This document shows, in pieces, positions 31,887 through 39,316 of a stretch of DNA of 41,398 nucleotides. The stretch lies in the NCBI GenBank assembly GCA_009841015.1, contig VXMQ01000159.1, positions 1 to 41,398 of the forward strand. The letters run 5' to 3'. Below the pieces are notes generated by a model. It saw only the letters and a list, made by a program, of their open reading frames with translations, did not search any database and was not told where the DNA came from. The stretch's first letter is position 1. Every line of letters starts with the position of its first letter. This DNA is from Candidatus Palauibacter denitrificans (GTDB lineage: Bacteria > Gemmatimonadota > Gemmatimonadetes > Palauibacterales > Palauibacteraceae). The translations under genes and the position numbers were made by a program.

Positions 31887-33052
31887 TGGAACGACCGAGT
31901 ACGGTACTCGGCTGCCAGAAGCGTCGGTTCGCGCTCGACGAGGGCGAACACTTCCTCAACTGCGCCTATCTCGGGCCCCTCCCGCGCTCGGTCGCCGAGG
32001 CGGGTGTGGAGGGAATCCGCCGCAAGTGCTCGCCGACCCCCTTCCCGAGCGATCGGTTCTTTACGGACTGCGACCGCGCCCGGGACCGCTTCGGACGCCT
32101 CGTCAACGCGCCGCCGGACCGGATCGCGCTCGCACCTTCCGCGTCCTACGGCATCGAGGTGGCGGCGCGGAACCTCCCGCTCGAACCGGGACAGAACATC
32201 GTCGTCCTCGGCGAGCAGTTTCCGAGCAACGTCTACGCCTGGCGGCGCAGGGCGTCGACCCACGGCTGTGAAGTCCGGACCGTGGACCGTCCCGGGCCGC
32301 CCCCGTCCGCCGCGCTCTGGAACGAGCGGCTGCTCGAAGCGATCGGGCCGGAGACCGCCGTCGTGTCTCTTCCACACTGCCACTGGACGGATGGAACCCG
32401 GATCGACCTCGAGACGGCCGGCCAGCGGGCGCGTGAAGTTGGCGCCGCATTCGTCATCGACGGTTCACAGTCCATCGGCGCCGTACCGTTCGACGTGGAA
32501 CTCGTCCAGCCCGACGCCTTGATCACCGTCGGATACAAGTGGCTCCTGGGGCCATATTCGACCGCGTTCGGGTACTACGGTCCGCGCTTCGACGACGGCA
32601 CGCCGCTCGAGGAAACGTGGATCTCGCGCCGCGGTTCCGAGGACTTTCGGGGTCTCGTCGACTATACCGACGAATACAGGCGAGGGGCCGCCCGATACGA
32701 CGTCGGCCAGACATCCAATTTCATCCTCATCCCCATGTTGATCGAGGCGCTCGACCTCATCCTCGCATGGAACCCGGCGAATATCCTCGAATACTGCCGT
32801 GCGCTGCTCTCCGGCCTCGCGGAAGAACTGCGCGTTCGCGGATGGGCGATCGAAGACGACGAGTGGCGCACGGGGAACATCCTCGGCGTCCGCCTCCCTG
32901 CCGGCTGTGACCTGGCGGAGGTGAGCGCCCGCCTCGACGAGGCCCGCGTCCACGCCTCCCTGCGCGGCGACGCCCTGCGCGTCTCGCCGAACGTCTACAA
33001 CGAACCGCGCGATATCGACGCCCTCCGCGGAGTGCTGGCGATCTACGGCTAG
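31883..33052 (+). CDS. Class V aminotransferase-fold PLP enzyme, cysteine desulfurase/kynureninase-like
   Basis: This 389-residue cytoplasmic PLP enzyme has the type I fold. The cofactor lysine is Lys219 in ITVGYKWLLGPYS; FVIDGSQSIGAVPFDVE carries the PLP aspartate, and VSLPHCHWTDGTRIDL and SASYGIEVAARNL are further class V landmarks. There is no clear catalytic cysteine loop of IscS/SufS type, so sulfur transfer is not assured; an epimerase, lyase or kynureninase-like activity is possible. The ATG at 31883 overlaps the menE stop (ATGA); ATG 31886 directly follows and is better spaced from GGAAGG (31875-31880). It is the last gene of the plus-strand block and shares a CTAG stop site with the convergent gene. 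A role in menaquinone synthesis is not evident. Confidence 0.85.
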   Translation: MMERPSTVLGCQKRRFALDEGEHFLNCAYLGPLPRSVAEAGVEGIRRKCSPTPFPSDRFFTDCDRARDRFGRLVNAPPDRIALAPSASYGIEVAARNLPLEPGQNIVVLGEQFPSNVYAWRRRASTHGCEVRTVDRPGPPPSAALWNERLLEAIGPETAVVSLPHCHWTDGTRIDLETAGQRAREVGAAFVIDGSQSIGAVPFDVELVQPDALITVGYKWLLGPYSTAFGYYGPRFDDGTPLEETWISRRGSEDFRGLVDYTDEYRRGAARYDVGQTSNFILIPMLIEALDLILAWNPANILEYCRALLSGLAEELRVRGWAIEDDEWRTGNILGVRLPAGCDLAEVSARLDEARVHASLRGDALRVSPNVYNEPRDIDALRGVLAIYG

Positions 33053-33936
33053 AGCCGGAGTCTTCTCTGGATGTTGAATCCGAGGCGCCACGAGTTCGTA
33101 TCGAAGAAGTCTTCGGCGGCACCGGCGAGCGTATGCGTCGGATTCATCTGGTGCTGGTTGGTGACGACGATCTTGAAGAAGTGCCCGGGGGTGCGGATCT
33201 CGACGCCGAATGAAACGGAATCGTACTCCTGATCCTCCCTGGGACCGCTGAAGATCCACTCTCCGAAGAGGCTCCACATGCGGCTGAGGTAGATCTGACC
33301 GGTCGCGCCGACCGACAGCGTGGTCTCCCGGTCGCGGTCTTCAATACGGGGATTCCAGAGGAGGGTGGGCACGACACCGAGCGCGACGCGGTCGGCGACC
33401 CTGGTGTTGGCGATCACCTGGAAATAGGCCTGCCGCTCGTTTTCGTCGGCCGTGTCGTCCCTGCGACCGCCAGCGTGCGCGCCGCCGCGGGGCACGAGCG
33501 CGTGCCCGTGACCGGCGTGGCTTTCGTCCGGTTCGACCTGCAGGTTCCACGCCACTCCGGTCTGCGCCGCAAGCGCGATGGGACCGGTCGCGCCATCGAG
33601 GGCAAGGCCGGCGAAACGGGCGTTGAACTCCAGGTTGTCGAAGCGGTTGGAACGAAGAACGCCGATGGTGAGGTTGTCCTGGGGCGTGACCGCCAATCCA
33701 AGGCGGTTCAGCACGAAACCATCGAGTCCCCAAAGGTCGCTCGCGCCGCCGGACAGGTGGCCGAACCGGTGGGAGATCTCAATGTGCAGGTTGCCGGCGC
33801 GCGAAGGAGTTGCGGTCGGCAGCGTGGCGGACTGCGTGGAGGCGAAGACGTTCTGGGCCGCAGCCGCCCGCGGCGAACCCAGACAGACCGCGGGCAGGCC
33901 GAGAACCAGCCATCGCATTCGGGTGACGCTTCGCAT
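33049..33936 (-). CDS. DUF5777-like outer-membrane beta-barrel protein with a His-rich loop
   Basis: This 295-residue exported protein has a signal peptide of about 27 residues ending AAAAQ and then beta-rich repeats with alternating hydrophobic residues. LHIEISHRFGHLSGGASDLW, LNRLGLAVTPQDNLTIGVLR and PGHFFKIVVTNQHQMNPTHT resemble the DUF5777 barrel family of Bacteroidota and relatives, as I recall it. The family function is unknown to me. Between two strands lies a loop with His140, His143, His145 and His154 plus acidic residues, suggesting metal binding (inference). The start ATG 33936 is used; ATG 33918 is an in-frame alternative, and neither has a clear ribosome binding site. It lies 44 nt after the metzincin gene on the same strand. 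Confidence 0.75.
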   Translation of the reverse strand: MRSVTRMRWLVLGLPAVCLGSPRAAAAQNVFASTQSATLPTATPSRAGNLHIEISHRFGHLSGGASDLWGLDGFVLNRLGLAVTPQDNLTIGVLRSNRFDNLEFNARFAGLALDGATGPIALAAQTGVAWNLQVEPDESHAGHGHALVPRGGAHAGGRRDDTADENERQAYFQVIANTRVADRVALGVVPTLLWNPRIEDRDRETTLSVGATGQIYLSRMWSLFGEWIFSGPREDQEYDSVSFGVEIRTPGHFFKIVVTNQHQMNPTHTLAGAAEDFFDTNSWRLGFNIQRRLRL

Positions 33937-33980
33937 TCGCGAAGCATGCGGGCCGGCGTGGCGCCCGGCAACTCTGACCG

Positions 33981-36900
33981 CTATCGACGCAAGGGTCGGC
34001 GGGGGAGGCCGCGCAGGACTCGAAGCCCGGTCTCGTCCGTTGCCTCCGTTGGCGCCGGCGTGACGGCCCCGTCGCGGACGATGCTGAGGACGCGTCGGGT
34101 GGCGCGGTCGATTACCAATGCCGCGCGCCCCCCGCGAGCCCGGCCGACCGATGTCGTGCCTCCGGGCCCGTTCAGCGTGAGGCGATCCAGCGTCTCCGCC
34201 CAGGCGGGGTCGAAGGGGATCGCGAAGGCGAACGCGCGGTTCTCTTCACCGATCCCGTGGGTGACCGAAGTCGGCGTGAAGCTGAGTGAGAACAAGATCC
34301 GTCCCGCCGCATCGCGGCCCGACAGGCGGTACGGGCCCGCTGCGGAGGGAAGGTGTGAGGCTGTCGGGTAAACGAAGGCCGGTTCCAGCCGCAGTTCGCC
34401 ATCGTCGATCCCTCCCCAGAGAAGGAGCATGTCACCCCGCCCGGTTCGGCGATCCGCCGCGTATGCGGACGCCGACTCCCCGACTCCGCCGGCGCCCGAG
34501 AGGCGGAACTCCAGCATCCTTGTGAAGCTGTAATCGCTGATCCACTGGGGATAGCAGTAGGACATCAGGTCCCGGTACCCCTCTGGATTGAACAGATGCC
34601 CCCGATCCGGTCCGTCGCCGCCATCGTCGTTCTCGACATCCCCGAAATCGTATCCCCACACGCCGATGCGGCCGTCCGGCCACGGATAGTCGGCGTCCAC
34701 CGCGCCGGGGTCCGTGACGGGTTCGTCGCAGGGCGTGTGCGGGCGTCCGAGGTTGTGCCCCAACTCGTGCGCGAATACGAGGCGGAGACGACCCGTCCTC
34801 TGCAGCAGGCCGTCCGGACCGTGCGAGCCCGTGAGGGAGCTTCGCCCGCCCAGCATGCCGAGGCCGTCGATCCAGTACGCGTCCGGGTGCCGCGAGCGCG
34901 GCTTCGGAACTCCGAAAACCCCGCTGTAGTGCTCCCGGGGGTCCTCCGCTTCCATCACCCGGAGCAGCTCGATCTCGCGGATGAGACCGACGACCCCCGC
35001 CTCCGAGGTGTCCGCCCACGTGTGGTAGGGTTCGCGGAGCGCCACGTGCAGGTCGCCGACCGGCAGCACCGTGCGGGCGTAACGCAGCACGCTCCGACCC
35101 GCGGCCGAGCCCGCCCCCATGGCGGCCGCCGCGAGTTCGTTCGCGAACGCCGCCACGCGCGGATTCACGTCGCGGTTTTCCTCCGAATGGTACTGCACCG
35201 GAACGAGAGTCATGCGCAGCGGTGGCATCCGCCGAATGTCGATCTCGTATCGGCCCTCCGCCGGGAACCGGGACCGGCTCGAGGAAGTCAGGGGGAGGGT
35301 CCCGTCCGGATCGAGTTCCACGACCATGCTCACGCCCGGCTGCAGCACGCGGCCCGGCACGACGGCGTTGAAGGACCTTTCGAGCCGGCTCTCGTCCACA
35401 GCGAGCGGAATCCCCCCGCCCGGAGGTTCAAGCGCCGTCCGGTACGCCTCCGCTCCGTCGTGAAAGAAGATCGCGGTGGCTTCCGGCCGGAAGCCGTTGA
35501 CTTCGTCGGCGGTCGCGAAGACGCGAAGGAGGGCGCGCCGGTCCGCTACCAGCGGTACGCCGCCCTCCCGGTCCTGCGCCGCCTGCGTGAGATAGGCATG
35601 GGGTACGGACAGCGTGACCGAAGCGGGGTTGGACACGACGAGCGGATCCCCCGCGACGAGATCGAAACCATCGCAGCGGTCCGCGCACGCTTCGGCAAGC
35701 GCCTCTTCCGTGCCGACGGTGACGGAGACCGGGGCAGCGGCGGCGTCGCCGGTAGTGAGTGTCACGGCGGTGCTCTCCGTGGTGCCCGCTCGCACCAGGA
35801 TCGAGTCGACCGACAGCGTCCCCCCGTGGGCGAAAAGCGGGAGCCGGACGTCAAAGGGCGCGCCCTCCAGAATCCGGGCCTCGATCGTGGCGGGCCCCGG
35901 AGCCGTCGGGTCCTCGTGGTCCGTTCGGACGAGCCGCACGGGGAAGGCGAAGGAGGTCTCGTTTCCTCCCAGGGTCAGCCGTTCCAGGCTCCGAAGACCT
36001 GTTAGCGCGCCCGGGGGCAGCGCGCGCAGTTCGTTGTCCTGCAGAAACAGTTCGCGCAGGCCGGCGAGATCGCTGAACGAACCCGCCGGAAGCACCCGCA
36101 GCCGGTTGTCGACCAGGGAGAGCCATTCGAGCCCGCGGAGGCCCGCGAACACGCCCGGTGGCAGGTCGGCGAGCAGGTTTCCCTTGAGATTAAGCACCTC
36201 CAGACTGGAGAGGTCTGAAAAGGCCAGGGGTGGAAGGGCTGCCAGCCTGTAGTCCTGGAGCGAGAGCCACTCCAGGCCCGAGAGAGCGCTAAGGTCGGCG
36301 GGGCGGAGGTTGCCGGGGACAGATCCGGTGCCGGCTTGGATGCCTGACTCCGGTCGTCTGATCCTTAGAGAACGCAGTTCGGCCAGCGCCTGACCGTCGG
36401 GGGCGCTGCAGTCGTCGGCCCGGAGCCCGCGCACGATCGCGGCCCGCACGGCGGCCGTGCGGTCACACACTCCCTCCCGGATGACCACCACGGCGCTCGA
36501 AGGAGTGGCGAGCACGAAGCCGCTCCCGGTCGCGGGCCGGTCCAGTGCAAGGGTGAGGACTTCCCGGGGCGGCTCGATCTCATCGTCGTCGGCGATGCGG
36601 ATCTCGATGACGGCGCCGCTCGCTCCCGCGGGGACTTCGACCTCGCCCTCGCCCGAGTGCAGCACATCCGCCGAGTCCGCGTCATCCGTCAGCCGCGTGT
36701 CATCCACGCCCAGCGAATAGTGCACGGTCAGCGGCGACGCCGCAGCCTCGTCGAGCACGACCTCGACGCGCGCGATGCCACCCTCCCGCGCCTGCGCCAC
36801 GCCGAGCGAGAGTGCGACGCCGGCCCCGACGGTCGCCTCGAAGCGCTGCGCGACCGAAAGCCCGCCGCCGTCGCGGGCCGTCACCTCGACCGCTGTGGAC

Positions 36901-37211
36901 CCCGGCGCGACGCCTTCCACCGTCACCCGATCCTCGGCAACCGTCACGCGGGCCACGCGGGCGTCGAGGGATCTCGCGGCGAACGTGAGCGCATCGCCGT
37001 CCGGATCCCGGAACCAGGCGGCCGCGTCGATCCTTGCCGGATGCCCGAGCCGCACGTCGAGGTCGGGAAGGGCGTCCACCGCCAGCGGACTCCGGTTCTT
37101 TCGGGGCTCCGGCGGAGTGACGTCCGTTCCGCATGCGCCCATCCACAAGGCGGCGCCCGCGAGCGCGAGCGCGGCGGCGCGGGTTCCGTACCGGGGCCGG
37201 CGACGAGCCAA
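33981..37211 (-). CDS. Leucine-rich-repeat metzincin metalloprotease lipoprotein
   Basis: This 1076-residue predicted lipoprotein combines adhesion-type modules with a zinc protease. Residues 1-27 are a lipoprotein signal ending WMGAC (Cys27). An Ig/cadherin-like segment (about 42-128; DPDGDALTFAARSLD) is followed by a Calx-beta-like domain (about 130-245; IADDDEIEPPREVLTLALD). Five leucine-rich repeats of 24 residues lie at about 310-425 (for example LEVLNLKGNLLADLPPGVF). A beta-rich linker leads to the protease: HELGHNLGRPH (His815, Glu816, His819, His825) and a Met-turn at Met883 (DLMSYCYP), the hallmarks of metzincins; StcE-like M66 is the nearest family I can suggest. Cys828 and Cys886 could form a disulfide. 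The start is TTG 37211 with GGAGG 10 nt upstream. The substrate is unknown; a surface or periplasmic location is inferred. Confidence 0.85.
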   Translation of the reverse strand: MARRRPRYGTRAAALALAGAALWMGACGTDVTPPEPRKNRSPLAVDALPDLDVRLGHPARIDAAAWFRDPDGDALTFAARSLDARVARVTVAEDRVTVEGVAPGSTAVEVTARDGGGLSVAQRFEATVGAGVALSLGVAQAREGGIARVEVVLDEAAASPLTVHYSLGVDDTRLTDDADSADVLHSGEGEVEVPAGASGAVIEIRIADDDEIEPPREVLTLALDRPATGSGFVLATPSSAVVVIREGVCDRTAAVRAAIVRGLRADDCSAPDGQALAELRSLRIRRPESGIQAGTGSVPGNLRPADLSALSGLEWLSLQDYRLAALPPLAFSDLSSLEVLNLKGNLLADLPPGVFAGLRGLEWLSLVDNRLRVLPAGSFSDLAGLRELFLQDNELRALPPGALTGLRSLERLTLGGNETSFAFPVRLVRTDHEDPTAPGPATIEARILEGAPFDVRLPLFAHGGTLSVDSILVRAGTTESTAVTLTTGDAAAAPVSVTVGTEEALAEACADRCDGFDLVAGDPLVVSNPASVTLSVPHAYLTQAAQDREGGVPLVADRRALLRVFATADEVNGFRPEATAIFFHDGAEAYRTALEPPGGGIPLAVDESRLERSFNAVVPGRVLQPGVSMVVELDPDGTLPLTSSSRSRFPAEGRYEIDIRRMPPLRMTLVPVQYHSEENRDVNPRVAAFANELAAAAMGAGSAAGRSVLRYARTVLPVGDLHVALREPYHTWADTSEAGVVGLIREIELLRVMEAEDPREHYSGVFGVPKPRSRHPDAYWIDGLGMLGGRSSLTGSHGPDGLLQRTGRLRLVFAHELGHNLGRPHTPCDEPVTDPGAVDADYPWPDGRIGVWGYDFGDVENDDGGDGPDRGHLFNPEGYRDLMSYCYPQWISDYSFTRMLEFRLSGAGGVGESASAYAADRRTGRGDMLLLWGGIDDGELRLEPAFVYPTASHLPSAAGPYRLSGRDAAGRILFSLSFTPTSVTHGIGEENRAFAFAIPFDPAWAETLDRLTLNGPGGTTSVGRARGGRAALVIDRATRRVLSIVRDGAVTPAPTEATDETGLRVLRGLPRRPLRR

Positions 37212-37226
37212 GGGTAGCTAGCCTCC
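37209..37226 (-). promoter_or_regulatory. Ribosome binding site and TTG start of the metzincin gene
   Basis: On the minus strand GGAGG (plus 37222-37226) lies 10 nt before TTG (plus 37209-37211). The lipoprotein signal begins at this TTG, and no other start would include it. The site lies at the end of the upstream hydrolase gene. Confidence 0.65.
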
Positions 37227-38456
37227 GGTGGACGCAGACTCCGGCTGGCCGGCGGGCCCTTCCTGGCGTCGCACCATCACCGCCCCGCCGCTCTCGCCAC
37301 GGGCGGTGAACCCCATGAGGTGGAGGAGTCCGATCACGGCCCGGTTGCGGGCCCAACGCGCCACGACGACGGCGTCGCCGCGCGCGGGATGGGGCCGTAC
37401 GCCCGGAAGCCAGGGGGCCACGCGATCCGCGCCCGCCACGCGCAACAGCCGCGAGACGACGAGCCATGCGGGAGCGAGTCGGCGGACGAGGAAGAACCCG
37501 TCGTCACCCTGTCGCTGGTAGAGCGGAAGAAAGAGGCGCCCGGCGAACGCCGCCCGCACCGGCCCGGCCCGGTCCGCACCCACTTCATCTCCGGCTTGAA
37601 CCGGATCGAAGTTCCGGAACCCCGAGTGCATCCGGAACCCGTCCTCTTCGGACACGACGTGCCGATACCGGACATCGACGACGCGCGGCAGACCCTCCGC
37701 CTGGCGGGCGAGGCGGGCGCGACGGTCGTCCGGGGCGGAAGAACTCTCCGCCTCGATCAGCCCCAGCGTCTCCAGCATGATCCACACCACGTCCTCGTGC
37801 GCCTCGATCGAGGACTCCGCAGCGTGCTGCCCTCCTTCGATGCCGATGCTGCGCCACCCGAGGCGGTCGAAGTACTGGAGCATGGCACCGTCGATCTGCT
37901 CCTCCAGGCCGAGGACGAGCGGGACGGGCAGCCGGAGCGCCAGTTCCCGGTTCTGGAGCGTGTCCCCGACCGTCGCGAAGGGCGCGCTTTCGGAGGAGGT
38001 CGTGTGCAGATCCAGCACGTGAATCGCGCCCCTCGCCCGCCGGCTCTCCTCTCGAATGGCCGCGAGCAGATCCCGCTGTTCCACCAGTTCCGCGCTCCCC
38101 ACCATCGGAAACCGGTCGCCGTCCCCGGACGATCCGTCGGCATTCAGCGACTCCAGCACCGCGTCCACGCGCTCGCGTTGCCACACGCGATTGAGGTCCT
38201 CGTCGACGAATCGCGTGCCGGCGCCCAGCGCCTGGAGGTTGCCGCACAGACCCACGAGGTCGCCGCGCATGGGGAGCCCGGTCCGGGACAGCTCATCGAA
38301 GACGCGCTCGAGCGCGATCATCCCGGCCGGCTCGTTGCCGTGAAGGGCGGCGATGCAGAGAACGAGCGGCCCGGGCTCGGCGCCGCGATACGCGCCGACC
38401 CGCCGCGCGGGAGTCCGCCGCTGCTCCGAGGCCCTCGAGGACATCCTGTGGTTCAC
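37218..38456 (-). CDS. AstE/AspA-type zinc hydrolase (succinylglutamate desuccinylase/aspartoacylase family)
   Basis: This 412-residue cytoplasmic enzyme has the M14-like deacylase fold. Zinc ligands are His39 and Glu42 (LHGNEPAG) and His151 (LDLHTTSS); the likely catalytic glutamate is Glu207 (GIEGGQH). FVDEDLNRVW matches the substrate-binding segment of the family. The catalytic half is about 240 residues; the C-terminal 170 residues contain a beta-rich domain (VVDVRYRHVVSEEDGFRM) and an unusual tail with hydrophobic stretches. The acylated amino acid removed cannot be predicted; no arginine-catabolism genes are nearby, so AstE itself is unlikely. The start GTG 38456 overlaps the carbinolamine dehydratase stop (GTGA on the minus strand); ATG 38444 is an alternative. 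The metzincin gene begins 6 nt downstream. Confidence 0.85.
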   Translation of the reverse strand: MNHRMSSRASEQRRTPARRVGAYRGAEPGPLVLCIAALHGNEPAGMIALERVFDELSRTGLPMRGDLVGLCGNLQALGAGTRFVDEDLNRVWQRERVDAVLESLNADGSSGDGDRFPMVGSAELVEQRDLLAAIREESRRARGAIHVLDLHTTSSESAPFATVGDTLQNRELALRLPVPLVLGLEEQIDGAMLQYFDRLGWRSIGIEGGQHAAESSIEAHEDVVWIMLETLGLIEAESSSAPDDRRARLARQAEGLPRVVDVRYRHVVSEEDGFRMHSGFRNFDPVQAGDEVGADRAGPVRAAFAGRLFLPLYQRQGDDGFFLVRRLAPAWLVVSRLLRVAGADRVAPWLPGVRPHPARGDAVVVARWARNRAVIGLLHLMGFTARGESGGAVMVRRQEGPAGQPESASTGG

Positions 38457-38797
38457 GCCCGCGGTCGGTGCAGCGTTTCCGCCTTCGCCGCGAACACGAA
38501 GTCACTCTCCGTGAGCCCGTCGATCTTGTGCGTCCAGATCCGAACGACGACCCGTCCCCACGCAAGGAACAGGTCCGGGTGATGGTTCTGCTCCTCCGCC
38601 ATCCCGCCCACGCGATTCACGAAGTCGAGCGCCGTCACGAAGTCGGGGAAGCGATACTCCTTCTCGAGGTGGTGGCCGTCCACCACCCTCCAGTCGGCCC
38701 CGAGTTCTTCCGCAAGCGCGTCGAGGGCCGCTCCCTCCAGGGGTGGAACGCCGCCTCGACAGGGGATGCACTGCTGCTGCGCGAGCGGTATCGACAT
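38453..38797 (-). CDS. Pterin-4a-carbinolamine dehydratase
   Basis: This 114-residue enzyme dehydrates 4a-hydroxytetrahydropterin, recycling the cofactor of aromatic amino acid hydroxylases, and some relatives act in other pterin chemistry. The diagnostic segment EEQNHHPDLFLAWGRV (His72, His73) and WTHKIDGLTESDF are intact, as is WRVVDGHHLEKEYRFPDF. A CxxC (Cys10, Cys13) near the N-terminus is common in bacterial versions. The start ATG 38797 has GGAG 8 nt upstream. The frame is open further upstream, but that overlaps the peroxiredoxin gene and is rejected. No phenylalanine hydroxylase gene is in the window. It is coupled to the downstream hydrolase by a GTGA overlap. Confidence 0.93.
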   Translation of the reverse strand: MSIPLAQQQCIPCRGGVPPLEGAALDALAEELGADWRVVDGHHLEKEYRFPDFVTALDFVNRVGGMAEEQNHHPDLFLAWGRVVVRIWTHKIDGLTESDFVFAAKAETLHRPRA

Positions 38798-38832
38798 CGG
38801 ATCATCTCCGTGGCTGCTGTTCGTCTCTGTCC

Positions 38833-39315
38833 TCAGGGCGCGTCGGAAACCGCCTGCAGGAGTTCCTCGTAGTCCGGCTCCACGCCCGCGTCCTCCGACA
38901 CCCACGCATACGCCACGCGGCTGTCCGTTCCGATCACGAACGCCGACCGCTTGGAGACGCCCCGGAAGCCGTGAAACTCCTCGTACAGCACGCCCCAGTC
39001 CCGCGAAACCGTGCGGTTGAAGTCGGAGAGGATGGGGAAGGGGATCTCCTCCTCGGCCCTGAATCGGGACGTGACGAACGGGCTGTCGACGGAGATCGCG
39101 AACACCGCGGCGTCGAGCGACGCGTAGGCGCTCCACTCGTCCCGGAGCCGGCACATCTCCGCCGTGCATACCGATGTGAAGGCGAGGGGGAAGAAGAGGA
39201 GCACGATCCGCTCGCGGCCGAGGTGGTCGCCAAGATCGATCGCTCCTCCGGCTTCGTAGGGCAGCGTGAACGGCTCCACGCGGTCGCCGACCGAGACCTT
39301 CATGCTGGATGTCAT
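38833..39315 (-). CDS. Peroxiredoxin, AhpE/Bcp-like
   Basis: This 160-residue thioredoxin-fold peroxidase reduces hydroperoxides in the cytoplasm. The active site is FFPLAFTSVCTAEMC: Cys50 is the peroxidatic cysteine (P-x-x-x-T/S-x-x-C pattern) and Cys55 may serve as the resolving cysteine, as in some Bcp proteins. VFAISVDSPFVTSRF and FPILSDFNRTVSRDWGVL are typical of the AhpE-like group. The start ATG 39315 is chosen because GGAGGAGG (plus 39327-39334) lies 11 nt upstream; Met at 39303 is the alternative. It starts one base after the DUF2207 stop, and its ribosome binding site lies in the glycine codons of that gene's tail. The terminal electron donor is unknown. Confidence 0.92.
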   Translation of the reverse strand: MTSSMKVSVGDRVEPFTLPYEAGGAIDLGDHLGRERIVLLFFPLAFTSVCTAEMCRLRDEWSAYASLDAAVFAISVDSPFVTSRFRAEEEIPFPILSDFNRTVSRDWGVLYEEFHGFRGVSKRSAFVIGTDSRVAYAWVSEDAGVEPDYEELLQAVSDAP

Positions 39316-39316
39316 G

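Noticed and set aside
34596..36005. 469-codon plus-strand open frame opposite the metzincin gene
   Set aside because: Antisense of the protease gene; no domain and Arg-rich composition.
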